A program made the position numbers and the translations under genes. From Bacteroidaceae bacterium (lineage in GTDB: Bacteria > Bacteroidota > Bacteroidia > Bacteroidales > Bacteroidaceae): a stretch of DNA of 45,119 nt. Shown one piece after another: positions 24,595 through 32,943 of the stretch. The notes under the pieces are model-generated. The model saw only the letters and a program-made list of their open reading frames with translations. It was not told the origin of the DNA and did no database searches. Location of the stretch: positions 1 to 45,119 of the forward strand of contig JAGCCV010000040.1 in the NCBI GenBank assembly GCA_017651505.1, written 5' to 3'. Every line of letters starts with the position of its first letter. Position 1 is the stretch's first letter.

Positions 24595-26037
24595 TCAGCT
24601 TTGCTGGGCAATGGTAAGCAAAATATCACCTTTCTGAAGTTCAAGTCTGCCGTTGGGCACGATGATGCTGTTTCCTCGTTTGATCATCATGACCAGCGTA
24701 CCCTCGGGGAAGTGCATGTCAGATAGGTGATTGCCATTGGCTAAGTCGGCATCACCAAGCACCATCTCAGAAAGACGTGAACCCAGTTCGTCTGGCAGCT
24801 CCACTCCAAACTCATTGCCTTCCTTGGGGGCGGGGGTGGCCAATCCGAGCCATCGGGCACAAGATGAGATGGTGGTACCTTGCAATGAAAGGGAAAGAAG
24901 GGTGATGACGAATACCACATTGAAGAGGAAATGGGCATCTTCAATACCTGCTATGACTGGATAGGTGGCGAAAATAATGGGCACTGCACCGCGCAAACCT
25001 ACCCATGACAAGAATAGCTTGGCTTTAGCAGGAATCTTAAAGGGCTGCAGACAAAGGAACACTGCCAATGGACGGGCTACGAACATCATGAACAGACCAA
25101 TGGCAACAGCCACAAGCAATACGTCAAGCATGTCGCTGGGGTCGGCCAGCAAACCGAGTGTGAGGAACATCACAATCTGTAACAGCCAGGTGATACCTTG
25201 AAAGAAAGTGTTGGTCTCACGCCGATACGATAGTTTATTATTGCCTACCACCAAGCCAGCCACATAAACGGCCAGATAGCCATTGCCTTCCAGCATGTCG
25301 GTAAAGGTGAAGATGATGAGGATGCTGCTGAGTACCAGTACTGGATAGAGCGATGCGTTGGGCAGATTGATATGGTTGACTATCCACACTAACGAAAGTC
25401 CGCTGAGATAGCCAAGCAGTCCGCCCACCGCCAACTGCCCCACAATCTTTGTGGCCAGTTCCAGACCTGAAAACTCGCCTGCTGCCACAATCATCTGCAC
25501 CAGCGAGATGGTCAACACATAGGCCATCGGGTCGTTTGAGCCGCTTTCCAGTTCAAGTATGGGGCGCAGGTTGTGTTTCAGGCCTATGCCTTGAGAACGA
25601 AGCAGGTTGAATACTGATGCCGAGTCGGTACTCGATACCGTAGCTGCCAGCAGCATAGACATGGGCAATGTCAGGCCAATGTCAAGACGGGTCCATTCAG
25701 AAAGGTAATAGATAAGCAAGCCGGTAATGCCTGTGGTGAGCATCACGCCCAGCGTTGACAATACCAGCCCTTGTCCCACAACAGGACGGATATCCTGGAA
25801 TTTAGTGTCCATGCCACCAGAAAACAAGATGATGGAGAGCGAGAGCATGCCAATCAGCTGGGCATCTTCGTGGCTGTTGAATTCAAGTCCCAAGCCATCG
25901 CTGCCAAAAATCATACCTGTGAAAAGGAACAGTAACAAAGTGGGTATGCCAAAGCGATAGCCCCATTTGCTGATGACTATACTGGCGAAGATTAGTACTG
26001 CGCCAATGAAAAACATGTTTTCTGGTGTAAAAGACAT
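24595..26037 (-). CDS. K+/H+ antiporter of the CvrA/NhaP2 (CPA1) type
   Basis: A 480-residue membrane protein with about 12-13 transmembrane segments and a C-terminal TrkA-C (RCK_C) domain (about 400-480, LPEGTLVMMIKRGNSIIVPNGRLELQKGDILLTIA). The transport core shows SSTDSASVFNLLRSQG and ELESGSNDPMAYVLT, the conserved ND pair of cation/proton antiporters, and LSWVGLRGAVPIIFAT. It should exchange K+ or Na+ for H+ across the inner membrane, gated by a ligand on the RCK_C domain. A strong promoter lies just upstream. Ion choice is inferred from the family. Confidence 0.9.
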   Translation of the reverse strand: MSFTPENMFFIGAVLIFASIVISKWGYRFGIPTLLLFLFTGMIFGSDGLGLEFNSHEDAQLIGMLSLSIILFSGGMDTKFQDIRPVVGQGLVLSTLGVMLTTGITGLLIYYLSEWTRLDIGLTLPMSMLLAATVSSTDSASVFNLLRSQGIGLKHNLRPILELESGSNDPMAYVLTISLVQMIVAAGEFSGLELATKIVGQLAVGGLLGYLSGLSLVWIVNHINLPNASLYPVLVLSSILIIFTFTDMLEGNGYLAVYVAGLVVGNNKLSYRRETNTFFQGITWLLQIVMFLTLGLLADPSDMLDVLLVAVAIGLFMMFVARPLAVFLCLQPFKIPAKAKLFLSWVGLRGAVPIIFATYPVIAGIEDAHFLFNVVFVITLLSLSLQGTTISSCARWLGLATPAPKEGNEFGVELPDELGSRLSEMVLGDADLANGNHLSDMHFPEGTLVMMIKRGNSIIVPNGRLELQKGDILLTIAQQS

Positions 26038-26059
26038 TTCATTTGCTTTTTATCTACCG

Positions 26060-26090
26060 CAAAGTTAGCAATAATATATGGCGCCACAAA
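26060..26090 (-). promoter_or_regulatory. Promoter of the antiporter gene
   Basis: On the minus strand, TTTG (26087-26090), 19 bases, TAACTTTG (26060-26067): a full consensus match with ideal spacing, 22 bases before the ATG. Confidence 0.7.
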
Positions 26091-26142
26091 ACATATCCTT
26101 CATTAATTCTCGCTTCTTTCGTAATAAATTTTTGTGGCAAAC

Positions 26143-26175
26143 AGTTGCATATATAATTATTTTTTTGTAAATTTG
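26143..26175 (+). promoter_or_regulatory. Possible promoter for the nucleoside hydrolase-like gene
   Basis: GTTG at 26143-26146, 21 bases, then TAAATTTG at 26168-26175. The leader to ATG 26334 would be about 150 bases. No structured element is evident in that leader. Confidence 0.4.
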
Positions 26176-26333
26176 TAATGGTTTTAGTGAGTGTGTGTAT
26201 TTTTAATACTTGATAGGCTTTTCTTTTGAAATACAAGAACTTACGCAATGGGTATCAGCTTGAACGGGTAGAGGAGACTGTCACTTGTTTGCAAAGCAGA
26301 ATTTGAGTAGTAACTAATATATCTTGACGAAAT

Positions 26334-27377
26334 ATGAAACGATTATTATCACTCTTGGCATTCGTTTGTTTGCTAACGGCAGGCGTGGTGAAGGCACAGA
26401 TTGCTAATGAGCCTTTTGAGGCAGGCAAACGATATAGCGTGATTATTGACAATGACTTCATGGGTGACCCAGATGGATTGTTCCAGCTGGCACATCACAT
26501 ATTGTCTTCGTCTTGTGATATCAAGGGCATTGTGGGTGCGCATCTTGGTGGTAACGGACGGGGCTTCTTCAGGAATCTGCAAGGTAAGGATGAGGCGGAT
26601 ATGTCTGTGAATAAGGTCAACGAGGCACTGGAGGTGATGGGCATGAAGGGACAGCTGAAGGTGGTGCCTGGGGCTCCTGTAAAGATGGTTGACGCTAATA
26701 AACCTGTTGAGTCAGAAGGGGCTCGTCTTATTATAGAGGAGGCGTTGAAAGCATCGCCTGAGCAACCTTTGTATGTGTGCGTGGGTGGTCCGCTGACAGA
26801 CATCGCCTCTGCCTGGCTGATGAACCCTGAGATAGGCAAGAATATCATCTTGATATGGATTGGCGGACAGGAATACAAGGAAACGGGGGCTATTGTGCCG
26901 CCTGGCTACTCAATGCCTGAATATAACCTGAACCTGAGCATCGCTGCAGCACAGGTGGTGTTCAATAAGAGTGATATGCGTATCTGGCAAATCCCTCGTG
27001 ATGTGTATCGCCAGTGTATGTACAGCATGACGGAACTGGAGGTGCGTGTTCGCCCACAAGGAAAGCTGGGGGCTTACCTCTATGACTCTCTGGCAGGCGG
27101 CATTATGGCTGGCAGGAATGGTTTTTCGATGGGGGAGACCTATATCTTGGGTGATAGTCCGCTGGTGCTGATGACGGCCTTGATGAGCAATTTCGAGACA
27201 GACCCTGCTTCGTCGCACTATCAGTATGTGACTATCCCTACTATTGCTGACGATGGCAGCTACCGCTATAACCACGAGGGGCGTCAGATTCGTGTGTACG
27301 ACAGAATTGACACGCGTCTGATGTTTGCTGATATGGAAGCAAAGCTGCAGCTCTTTGCCAACAGGCAACCAAAATGA
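26334..27377 (+). CDS. Secreted nucleoside hydrolase-like protein
   Basis: A 347-residue protein with Sec signal MKRLLSLLAFVCLLTAGVVKAQ. The Asp-rich N-terminal motif of inosine-uridine-preferring nucleoside hydrolases follows: VIIDNDFMGDPDGLFQLAHHIL. Later motifs are YVCVGGPLTDIASAWLMNPEIG and MPEYNLNLSIAAAQVVF, where the family keeps a Ca-ligating Asp region. The DTDxxxDD signature is altered to DNDFMGDPD, so the Ca-binding set is not identical to the classic enzyme and activity may differ. Expected role is N-ribosidic bond hydrolysis in the periplasm. It stands alone. Confidence 0.82.
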   Translation: MKRLLSLLAFVCLLTAGVVKAQIANEPFEAGKRYSVIIDNDFMGDPDGLFQLAHHILSSSCDIKGIVGAHLGGNGRGFFRNLQGKDEADMSVNKVNEALEVMGMKGQLKVVPGAPVKMVDANKPVESEGARLIIEEALKASPEQPLYVCVGGPLTDIASAWLMNPEIGKNIILIWIGGQEYKETGAIVPPGYSMPEYNLNLSIAAAQVVFNKSDMRIWQIPRDVYRQCMYSMTELEVRVRPQGKLGAYLYDSLAGGIMAGRNGFSMGETYILGDSPLVLMTALMSNFETDPASSHYQYVTIPTIADDGSYRYNHEGRQIRVYDRIDTRLMFADMEAKLQLFANRQPK

Positions 27378-27548
27378 TATGCCATAATACATTCATGGAA
27401 TTTGGACTTTTTACTCAGAATTCTTGATTAGTATAACAGCTTTTTTTCTTTATTTGTGCTGTTTCATTATTGGCTCAAATTCATGATAGTTCGTAAAATT
27501 ATACTAAAAACTTGGAACTAATTTACAGAAAGTGTACCTTTTGCGGCA

Positions 27549-27896
27549 ATGAATTTGATGAAGAAACGACATCTTATATCTTGGTGGTTATTGGCAGTCT
27601 TTGTGCCAATGCTACTATTGTCGTCGCTTCATGTGCATGAGGAAGGTGTTTCGTTATCCGTAACGGAATGTACCGATTGCGTGCATCACAGTTGTCAGGG
27701 ACACCTGATGCAGACCACATTGCTGACTCACGATTGCGTGCTATGCCAGTTTCTGACGATTTCTATGCTGACAGCTGCAGTGGTAGCTGTAACAGTATAT
27801 TTCCATGTATGTAAAAAATATCTCGCCCAGTCATTATTTGGCTATCATGCCGCATGCTGTGGCATCATAGTTACGAGAGGTCCTCCATCACTCTGA
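27549..27896 (+). CDS. Small His/Cys-rich membrane protein upstream of a receptor
   Basis: A 115-residue protein (112 from the second ATG at 27558). A hydrophobic N-terminal segment (WWLLAVFVPMLLLSSL) is followed by a metal-ligand-like stretch LHVHEEG, CTDCVHHSCQGH and HDCVLCQF, then a second membrane segment and a Cys-containing tail. The pattern resembles small DUF2946-like proteins linked to metal handling, although I cannot assign a family. It lies 50 bases before a TonB-dependent receptor with a His-rich loop. Metal sensing or delivery is inferred from ligand density and context only. Confidence 0.65.
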   Translation: MNLMKKRHLISWWLLAVFVPMLLLSSLHVHEEGVSLSVTECTDCVHHSCQGHLMQTTLLTHDCVLCQFLTISMLTAAVVAVTVYFHVCKKYLAQSLFGYHAACCGIIVTRGPPSL

Positions 27897-27946
27897 TTCT
27901 CGCCGAAACATTACATACATTTTTTATCCATTATAATAATCACAGA

Positions 27947-30115
27947 ATGAAAACAACATATATCATTCTGCCATTGTTGTGTATTTGCATGGCAGTGGCA
28001 GCTCAAGATGATGTGAAGGTACATCAACATGCGGAGGACTCTACGGATGTATTTTTCCGCCATCTGAATCTAAACGAAGTTACGGTAACAGGTGTTACGG
28101 GCGACACCAAGTTGAAGCACTCAACAGCTCCCGTCAGTGTTGTCACACCACAAGAATTGCGCTCTGCGGCATCAACCAATATCATCGATGCCATCAGTCA
28201 CCAGCCTGGTGTCAGTCAGTTGACAACGGGCGGCAGTATATCGAAGCCCATTATCCGAGGACTGGGTTATAACCGTGTGGTAGTGATGAGTGAGGGTGTG
28301 CGACAAGAAGGTCAACAGTGGGGGGACGAGCATGGAGTGGAGGTTGATGGTAGCAGTGTCAACTCAGTAGAAATCCTAAAAGGTCCTGCTTCGCTGATGT
28401 ACGGCTCGGATGCGATGGCAGGTGTGGTTATCCTGCATGCACAACCCACGCTTGCTGAAGGTGAGATGCGTGCCAATGTGAGTTCGGAGTACCAGACCAA
28501 CAATGGCCTTTTTGGATACAACCTGTCGATAGCAGGCAACCAGAAAGGTTTTGTGTGGGATACCCGTTATAGTGACAAGATGGCTCATTCATATAAGAAT
28601 AAGTATGACGGCTATGTGCCTGGTTCTCAATTTCGTGAGCGTGCAGGCAGATTGATGCTGGGACTCAATAAAGCGTGGGGCCACTCGCGCCTTATATGGA
28701 CGGCCTATCATCTGACGCCAGGCATTGTGGAGGGTGAACGCGACCCAGAAACTGGTGAGCTGGAGCATGCAGAGGGTTGGACGGCGCATCAGTATAGCAA
28801 GTCACTGCCCTTCCAGCAAGTGAAGCACTACAAACTGGTTTGGGATAATTCGTTCAATCTGCGTTCTGGAAATTTGAAAGCGATTATAGGGTATCAGCAA
28901 AACAAACGTCAGGAGTTCGAGGAGTCGGCTGATGAATACGAATTGTATTTCAAACTGCATACGCTGACCTACGACCTTCGTTATGTTACTAACGAGAGGA
29001 ATGGATGGAAATTCTCTACGGGTATTGGCGGTATGTATCAGAAGTCGGGCAATGAGGGTGAGGAGTATCTGATTCCAGACTATCATCTGTTTGATTTTGG
29101 TATCTATGCTACAGCTACGAAAAACATCAGTGATCGCTGGACGCTGAACGGAGGTGTACGCTATGATCACCGCAGGTTGCATGGGAATGAACTGATAGAA
29201 GATGGAGATAAACGCTTCACTGATTTCTCTCGCCACTTTAACGGATTGACGGGTAGTGTTGGTGCTGTCTATAATGTTAATGAGCATTTCAACGTGCGTC
29301 TGAACCTGGCACGTGGCTTCCGTACACCAAATATGAGTGAGTTGGCTTCCAATGGCGTTCACGAGGGTTCCATCCGCTATGAATTAGGTAACCAACAATT
29401 GAAGGCTGAGTATAGTTTGCAGGCTGACCTTGGACTCGATTTTACCTCACAATATGTTTCTGCACAGGTGGCACTCTTTGCCAATCGGATAAACAACTAT
29501 ATCTTCACCCATAGACTGAATCAGGAGATAGAAGAGGGCTACCTCACTTACGCCTATACACCGGGTGATGCGCGATTGCTGGGCTTCGAGGCTGGTGTTG
29601 ACTTCCATCCTGTTCATTCTATCCATTTTTCCAGCAATTTTTCGTATGTTGATGCTCAGTTGATGCATGCCAGTGCCGACAAGAAGTATCTTCCCTTCAC
29701 CCCAGCTCCTCGCTGGTCATCGGAACTGAAGTGGGAACTTTTCCACCATTCGCACACTACTGTCAATCATCACCATACAACGGGAGCTGTATATCGCTCG
29801 TTGTTCAATAATCTGTATGTAGCAGCAGGGCTTGACTACTATTTGAAGCAGACGCATATCTACAGGGCTGATGACACAGAGACTGAAACGCCTGGTTATG
29901 CTTTGCTCTGTCTTTCTGCAGGTACCGATATTCAGGTGAAAGGCAAGAAGATTGCCGAATTGTATGTTACTGCTGATAACCTTTTGAACAAGGCCTATCA
30001 GAACCACTTGAGCCGACTGAAATATGCTGATGAGAATGTGGTTACTCGTCGTAGAGGTGTCTTTAACATGGGGCGCAATATCACGTTCAAAATTGTGGTG
30101 CCGATACAGTTTTAA
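27947..30115 (+). CDS. TonB-dependent receptor with His-rich loop, probable metal receptor
   Basis: A 722-residue outer-membrane receptor. Signal MKTTYIILPLLCICMAVAAQ; a short HQHAED stretch; TonB box-like NEVTVTG; plug domain (SVVTPQELRSAASTNIIDAI, KPIIRGLGYNRVVVMSEGVR, SVEILKGPASLMYGSDAMAGV). A 22-strand barrel follows with NLARGFRTPNMSELASNG and final FKIVVPIQF. Between late strands, FHHSHTTVNHHHTTG (about 29740-29785) is strikingly His-rich, as in ZnuD-type zinc receptors. ATG 27947 is chosen over the upstream TTG-led frame because it starts the signal. The small His/Cys protein precedes it and a small lipoprotein follows. Zinc or another soft metal is the likely cargo, inferred. Confidence 0.88.
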   Translation: MKTTYIILPLLCICMAVAAQDDVKVHQHAEDSTDVFFRHLNLNEVTVTGVTGDTKLKHSTAPVSVVTPQELRSAASTNIIDAISHQPGVSQLTTGGSISKPIIRGLGYNRVVVMSEGVRQEGQQWGDEHGVEVDGSSVNSVEILKGPASLMYGSDAMAGVVILHAQPTLAEGEMRANVSSEYQTNNGLFGYNLSIAGNQKGFVWDTRYSDKMAHSYKNKYDGYVPGSQFRERAGRLMLGLNKAWGHSRLIWTAYHLTPGIVEGERDPETGELEHAEGWTAHQYSKSLPFQQVKHYKLVWDNSFNLRSGNLKAIIGYQQNKRQEFEESADEYELYFKLHTLTYDLRYVTNERNGWKFSTGIGGMYQKSGNEGEEYLIPDYHLFDFGIYATATKNISDRWTLNGGVRYDHRRLHGNELIEDGDKRFTDFSRHFNGLTGSVGAVYNVNEHFNVRLNLARGFRTPNMSELASNGVHEGSIRYELGNQQLKAEYSLQADLGLDFTSQYVSAQVALFANRINNYIFTHRLNQEIEEGYLTYAYTPGDARLLGFEAGVDFHPVHSIHFSSNFSYVDAQLMHASADKKYLPFTPAPRWSSELKWELFHHSHTTVNHHHTTGAVYRSLFNNLYVAAGLDYYLKQTHIYRADDTETETPGYALLCLSAGTDIQVKGKKIAELYVTADNLLNKAYQNHLSRLKYADENVVTRRRGVFNMGRNITFKIVVPIQF

Positions 30116-30182
30116 TACTGGTTTTAGTTGTGCCATTTGTAATTTCTGAGAACATAATTACGGAATAATCGAGCAAAATGAG

Positions 30183-30190
30183 TACCTTTG
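30183..30190 (+). promoter_or_regulatory. Probable -7 element of the small lipoprotein gene
   Basis: TACCTTTG, exact TAnnTTTG match, 45 bases before ATG 30235. No consensus -33 box is seen at the expected distance. Confidence 0.45.
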
Positions 30191-30234
30191 CAAGTGTATT
30201 ATTATTGCATGGTAAAAATTAAAACCTAAACATT

Positions 30235-30603
30235 ATGAAACGTATAACATTATCATTTTTACTTGTAGTTCTGTTTTTATGTTCTTGTCATAATAGCAAG
30301 ACGAGTTCGACGCAATACACTGAAATAACTGCGGAAATGGCCTACGAAGGCGTCAACAACTATTGTCATAGCGAGTATGACTGGAGTGTGGCAAAAGACA
30401 ATCCGTCGATTATGAATGTAGAGATGGGAGAAGAAACGGAATCTGAGTATCTGGTGGTGTTCCGCAGTTATACAGGGGCATTGGTGTATTTCTATGTCGA
30501 TAAGGCGAGTGGATCTACAAGAATGGTAGAATATGTTCCCACTCTAAATATCGAGAGCGAAGCAGGTACCATCAATCTATTTGATTACTTAGAAAAGAAC
30601 TGA
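30235..30603 (+). CDS. Small lipoprotein of unknown function
   Basis: A 122-residue protein with signal MKRITLSFLLVVLFLCSC (lipid-modified Cys18) and a single compact domain: AEMAYEGVNNYCHSEYDWSVAK, TESEYLVVFRSYTGALVYFYVDKASGSTRMVEY, then INLFDYLEK. I do not recognise the family. It is downstream of the His-rich receptor with its own -7 element. It ends one base before the stop of the convergent ccsA gene. Confidence 0.7.
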   Translation: MKRITLSFLLVVLFLCSCHNSKTSSTQYTEITAEMAYEGVNNYCHSEYDWSVAKDNPSIMNVEMGEETESEYLVVFRSYTGALVYFYVDKASGSTRMVEYVPTLNIESEAGTINLFDYLEKN

Positions 30604-30604
30604 A

Positions 30605-31441
30605 TCAATAGGTATGCACACTGGTAGCTTGGGCAGATGGCAGGTAATTGATGCCCCACCAGCACATTTGTAGGAGGACAAAGGCAACTACCAGCATCCA
30701 GAGGGCAGTTTTGACATTTGATTTTGGATGCAGACGATAGTGAATATAGGCCAAATATGCAAACCAGGTGATGGCTGCCCAAGTTTCCTTGGGATCCCAC
30801 GCCCAGTAGTGCCCCCATGCTTCTTTTGCCCAAAGCGCACCAAACAACATACCGAAAGTCATAAAGGAGAGGCCTACATAAACAAGGTTGTCAGTAATCT
30901 CCATTTCTGTTGTTGATTGAGAATTGAAGATTGAGAATTGAAAATTCTTATCCTTGCGGAGTTTTCGGTTTTCTATTTTCCACTGACTAAAAAACAACAG
31001 ATATACCGCCATAAGGGTGGCAGCGCCGAGTAGGGCGTAGGCAAACATATAGACGATGACGTGGGGAGCAAACCAAGGGCTCTGCAGTGCAGGCATCAAG
31101 GTCTTGCTGTGTATCTCTGGCTTGAAGAGGTTGACGCAAATGAATACCACCGACATCAATGTAGAGAAACTCTGTATCCACTTGTATTTCCATCGGCTAT
31201 AGACAATAAGACCAGCCAAAGGCAAGAAGAAACTGTACCACAGGCGAGTTTCTCCCATCGTTCGTAACGGTGGGCGCTCCAACGATATCCACATGGCGAC
31301 TATATAGCTAAAGAACACCAGTAACCCCAAGCCTGTAAAGGTATAGGATGCCTTTGTGTTATCTTTCCATGCAGCATAGGCACCATAAGCCCAACACAGT
31401 ATGGATGTTATTGCAAAATATATGAAGTGTTCCCAACTCAT
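30605..31441 (-). CDS. ccsA: Cytochrome c maturation protein CcsA-like (system II)
   Basis: A 278-residue inner-membrane protein with about eight membrane segments and the heme-handling WWD-type motif AWGHYWAWDPKETWA. Conserved His residues lie near HVIVYMFAYALLG and YIHYRLHP. With the ResB/Ccs1-like partner it should carry heme across the membrane and attach it to apocytochrome c. Its start overlaps the resB stop by four bases (ATGA). A hydrophilic insert (IENRKLRKDKNFQFSIFNSQ) between membrane segments is encoded partly by an exact 14-base tandem duplication at 30915-30942. No c-type cytochrome gene lies in the window. Confidence 0.9.
   Translation of the reverse strand: MSWEHFIYFAITSILCWAYGAYAAWKDNTKASYTFTGLGLLVFFSYIVAMWISLERPPLRTMGETRLWYSFFLPLAGLIVYSRWKYKWIQSFSTLMSVVFICVNLFKPEIHSKTLMPALQSPWFAPHVIVYMFAYALLGAATLMAVYLLFFSQWKIENRKLRKDKNFQFSIFNSQSTTEMEITDNLVYVGLSFMTFGMLFGALWAKEAWGHYWAWDPKETWAAITWFAYLAYIHYRLHPKSNVKTALWMLVVAFVLLQMCWWGINYLPSAQATSVHTY
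30915..30942. repeat. Exact 14-base tandem duplication inside ccsA
   Basis: GATTGAGAATTGAA occurs twice in a row (30915-30928 and 30929-30942), followed by a further partial GAAAATTC. It keeps the ccsA frame open and encodes part of its low-complexity insert. It resembles the AT-rich intergenic repeats seen elsewhere in the window. Confidence 0.85.
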
Positions 31442-32355
31442 TGCTTATTCCTCCTTACGCCAAAAAATAACATTGTCAATGCTCCGAAAAGCATCAAGTA
31501 GATGCCTGTATAAACATACGGCAACCACGGATCACGCACCAACTCCAAGATGCTGAGTTCACTCTCGGCACCCATTGCGGTATCGTAGCCGTATTGATAT
31601 ATCTTCCAGCCCTTTACTTCAACAGGCTTGTTGACATCGACCGTAGCTTGCTGACTATCACCGTTCTTGGTGTGGATAATGATGTCTGAGGCAAAACGCT
31701 TAGGAGAACCGTCGTCGTAGGTTTCCATGATAAACTGTTTCAGCGTGATGGCGATAGGCAGTTCTATCATCATATTTCGTTCATTAATGCCTCGCCATTC
31801 CGTTTGTTCCAATACTGTGTACATTTGCAAACGCTGCATATCGGCACTACCTAAGGTAGCCGTCAGCAGTGAAATCAGCAATCCAAGATGACTGACCATA
31901 GAGGGTAGGCGACGCCACTTAAAATGAGACACTTGCACCAGACTTACCTGTGCCAGGATAAAGACTATCCAAAAGTAGAGCAGCACGAACGGCCAAAACG
32001 ACAACATCTTGGTGAAGCCAAAATAATCGGCAGGTGGCGAACTCTCTGCAACTTGTGCCGTCAATCCCATAATGATGGTTAAGGCTGCCGTCATCACTAA
32101 CGCTGGCACTGCACAGGTAGAGGTAGCCAGGAAGCGAAAACCATAAACTTTGCTTCTGAAAATATAGATAATGCCAGAGAGAAGCAGGAATATGCCTAAT
32201 ACAATGATGTTGGTCGGCCATGCAAACAGGCTCCAGTCAATAGGTCCCAAACTGAATTGCAATATCAATCCAGTGATTATCAGCCCCGCACCTATTGCGA
32301 AGCCCTCCTTCATCCTCCACGGTTTATGCCACATTTTATCCAGTTCAAATACCAT
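31438..32355 (-). CDS. resB: ResB/Ccs1-like cytochrome c maturation protein
   Basis: A 305-residue membrane protein with about four membrane segments (20-40, 47-65, 80-100, 118-140), a periplasmic domain (about 165-265: MYTVLEQTEWRGINERNMMIEL, VEVKGWKIYQYGYD) and a final membrane segment. This is the ResB fold, shorter than many homologues. The periplasmic GWKIYQ segment is typical of the family. ATG 32355 gives 305 residues, but a promoter at 32357-32391 would start transcription almost at that codon. ATG 32334 (MWHKPWR) may be the true start. It is followed by ccsA with a four-base overlap. Confidence 0.85.
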   Translation of the reverse strand: MVFELDKMWHKPWRMKEGFAIGAGLIITGLILQFSLGPIDWSLFAWPTNIIVLGIFLLLSGIIYIFRSKVYGFRFLATSTCAVPALVMTAALTIIMGLTAQVAESSPPADYFGFTKMLSFWPFVLLYFWIVFILAQVSLVQVSHFKWRRLPSMVSHLGLLISLLTATLGSADMQRLQMYTVLEQTEWRGINERNMMIELPIAITLKQFIMETYDDGSPKRFASDIIIHTKNGDSQQATVDVNKPVEVKGWKIYQYGYDTAMGAESELSILELVRDPWLPYVYTGIYLMLFGALTMLFFGVRRNKQ

Positions 32356-32356
32356 A

Positions 32357-32391
32357 CAAATATAAGAAAATAATCCGTTTTTATTTGCAAA
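32357..32391 (-). promoter_or_regulatory. Promoter of the resB-ccsA pair
   Basis: On the minus strand, TTTG (32388-32391), 23 bases, TATATTTG (32357-32364). Exact boxes with slightly long spacing. Its closeness to ATG 32355 argues for the internal start at 32334. Confidence 0.55.
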
Positions 32392-32550
32392 CTTTCGCCT
32401 GATTAATTTCTTTTGTTCTCCAGATTATTTTGCGGTGCAAAATTACTGCTAAATAAAAACTCACGCAATACCCATTATTGATGATATTTGTCTATGTAGC
32501 ATAAGTCAGAAGCTCCTGTCTTTACCCAATAATAGTGAGTAGTACCAGTT

Positions 32551-32767
32551 TGGAATAACCAACCCCCAAGCTTGGAATAACCAACCCCTGAGCTTGGAAT
32601 AACCAAACCCTAAGCTTGGAATAACCAAACCCTGAGCCTGGAATAACCAACCCCCAAGCTTGGAATAACCAAACCCTAAGCTTGGAATAACCAAACCCTG
32701 AGCCTGGAATAACCAAACCCCAAGCTTGGAATAACCAACCCCTGAGCTTGGAATAACCCAACTCACC
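32551..32767. repeat. 22-bp minisatellite, nine full units plus a partial tenth
   Basis: Units start at 32551 and then every 22 bases (32573, 32595, 32617, 32639, 32661, 32683, 32705, 32727), with a degenerate tenth from 32749. Each begins TGGAATAACCAA, continues ACCC or CCCC, and ends in variants of CAAGCT, TGAGCT, TAAGCT or TGAGCC. Five variants occur in the order A B C D A C D E B, so C-D and A-type units were duplicated as blocks. No unique spacers exist, so this is not CRISPR. All three minus-strand frames are open through it, giving a 22-residue peptide period. I see no proper start and do not call a gene. Confidence 0.9.
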
Positions 32768-32815
32768 GACTGCTTTATTGTTGAAATAAACAATTTGTTT
32801 CTACAATAAATCAGG

Positions 32816-32941
32816 TTAGCGGAGAAGCTGCTCCACTAATGGGACGTAGTACTTGCGGACCTCATCGCCTGTGGGGGTGTGATTGCCGGGGAAGTGATAA
32901 TACCTTTTTCATCTCCTCAAATAAGCACACTTCGTTAGGTG
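32816..32941 (-). pseudogene. Degraded C-terminal gene end with a one-base frameshift
   Basis: Two overlapping minus-strand frames make sense when joined: APNEVCLFEEMK, then RYYHFPGNHTPTGDEVR, then KYYVPLVEQLLR and a TAA stop at 32816-32818. The switch falls in a run of five A residues (about 32905-32911); removing one A restores a single frame. Nothing upstream of 32941 continues it, because the LolA-like gene ends there. It looks like the last 40 or so residues of an enzyme, possibly a hydrolase, left after deletion. The family is not identified. The rest of the 32392-32943 gap holds only the minisatellite. Confidence 0.45.
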
Positions 32942-32943
32942 CG

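Noticed and set aside
32551..32767. CRISPR array
   Set aside because: Units are directly contiguous, with no unique spacers and no cas genes nearby.
32551..32767. Telomere-like CCCTAA motifs in the minisatellite
   Set aside because: They occur only in some units of a circular bacterial-type chromosome context and vary by single bases; coincidence.
32506..32793. Two minus-strand ORFs with 22-residue repeats (GYSKLG and WLFQA units)
   Set aside because: They arise because the 22-base minisatellite lacks stops in all minus-strand frames; the longer one starts at TTG, with no signal or flanking domain.
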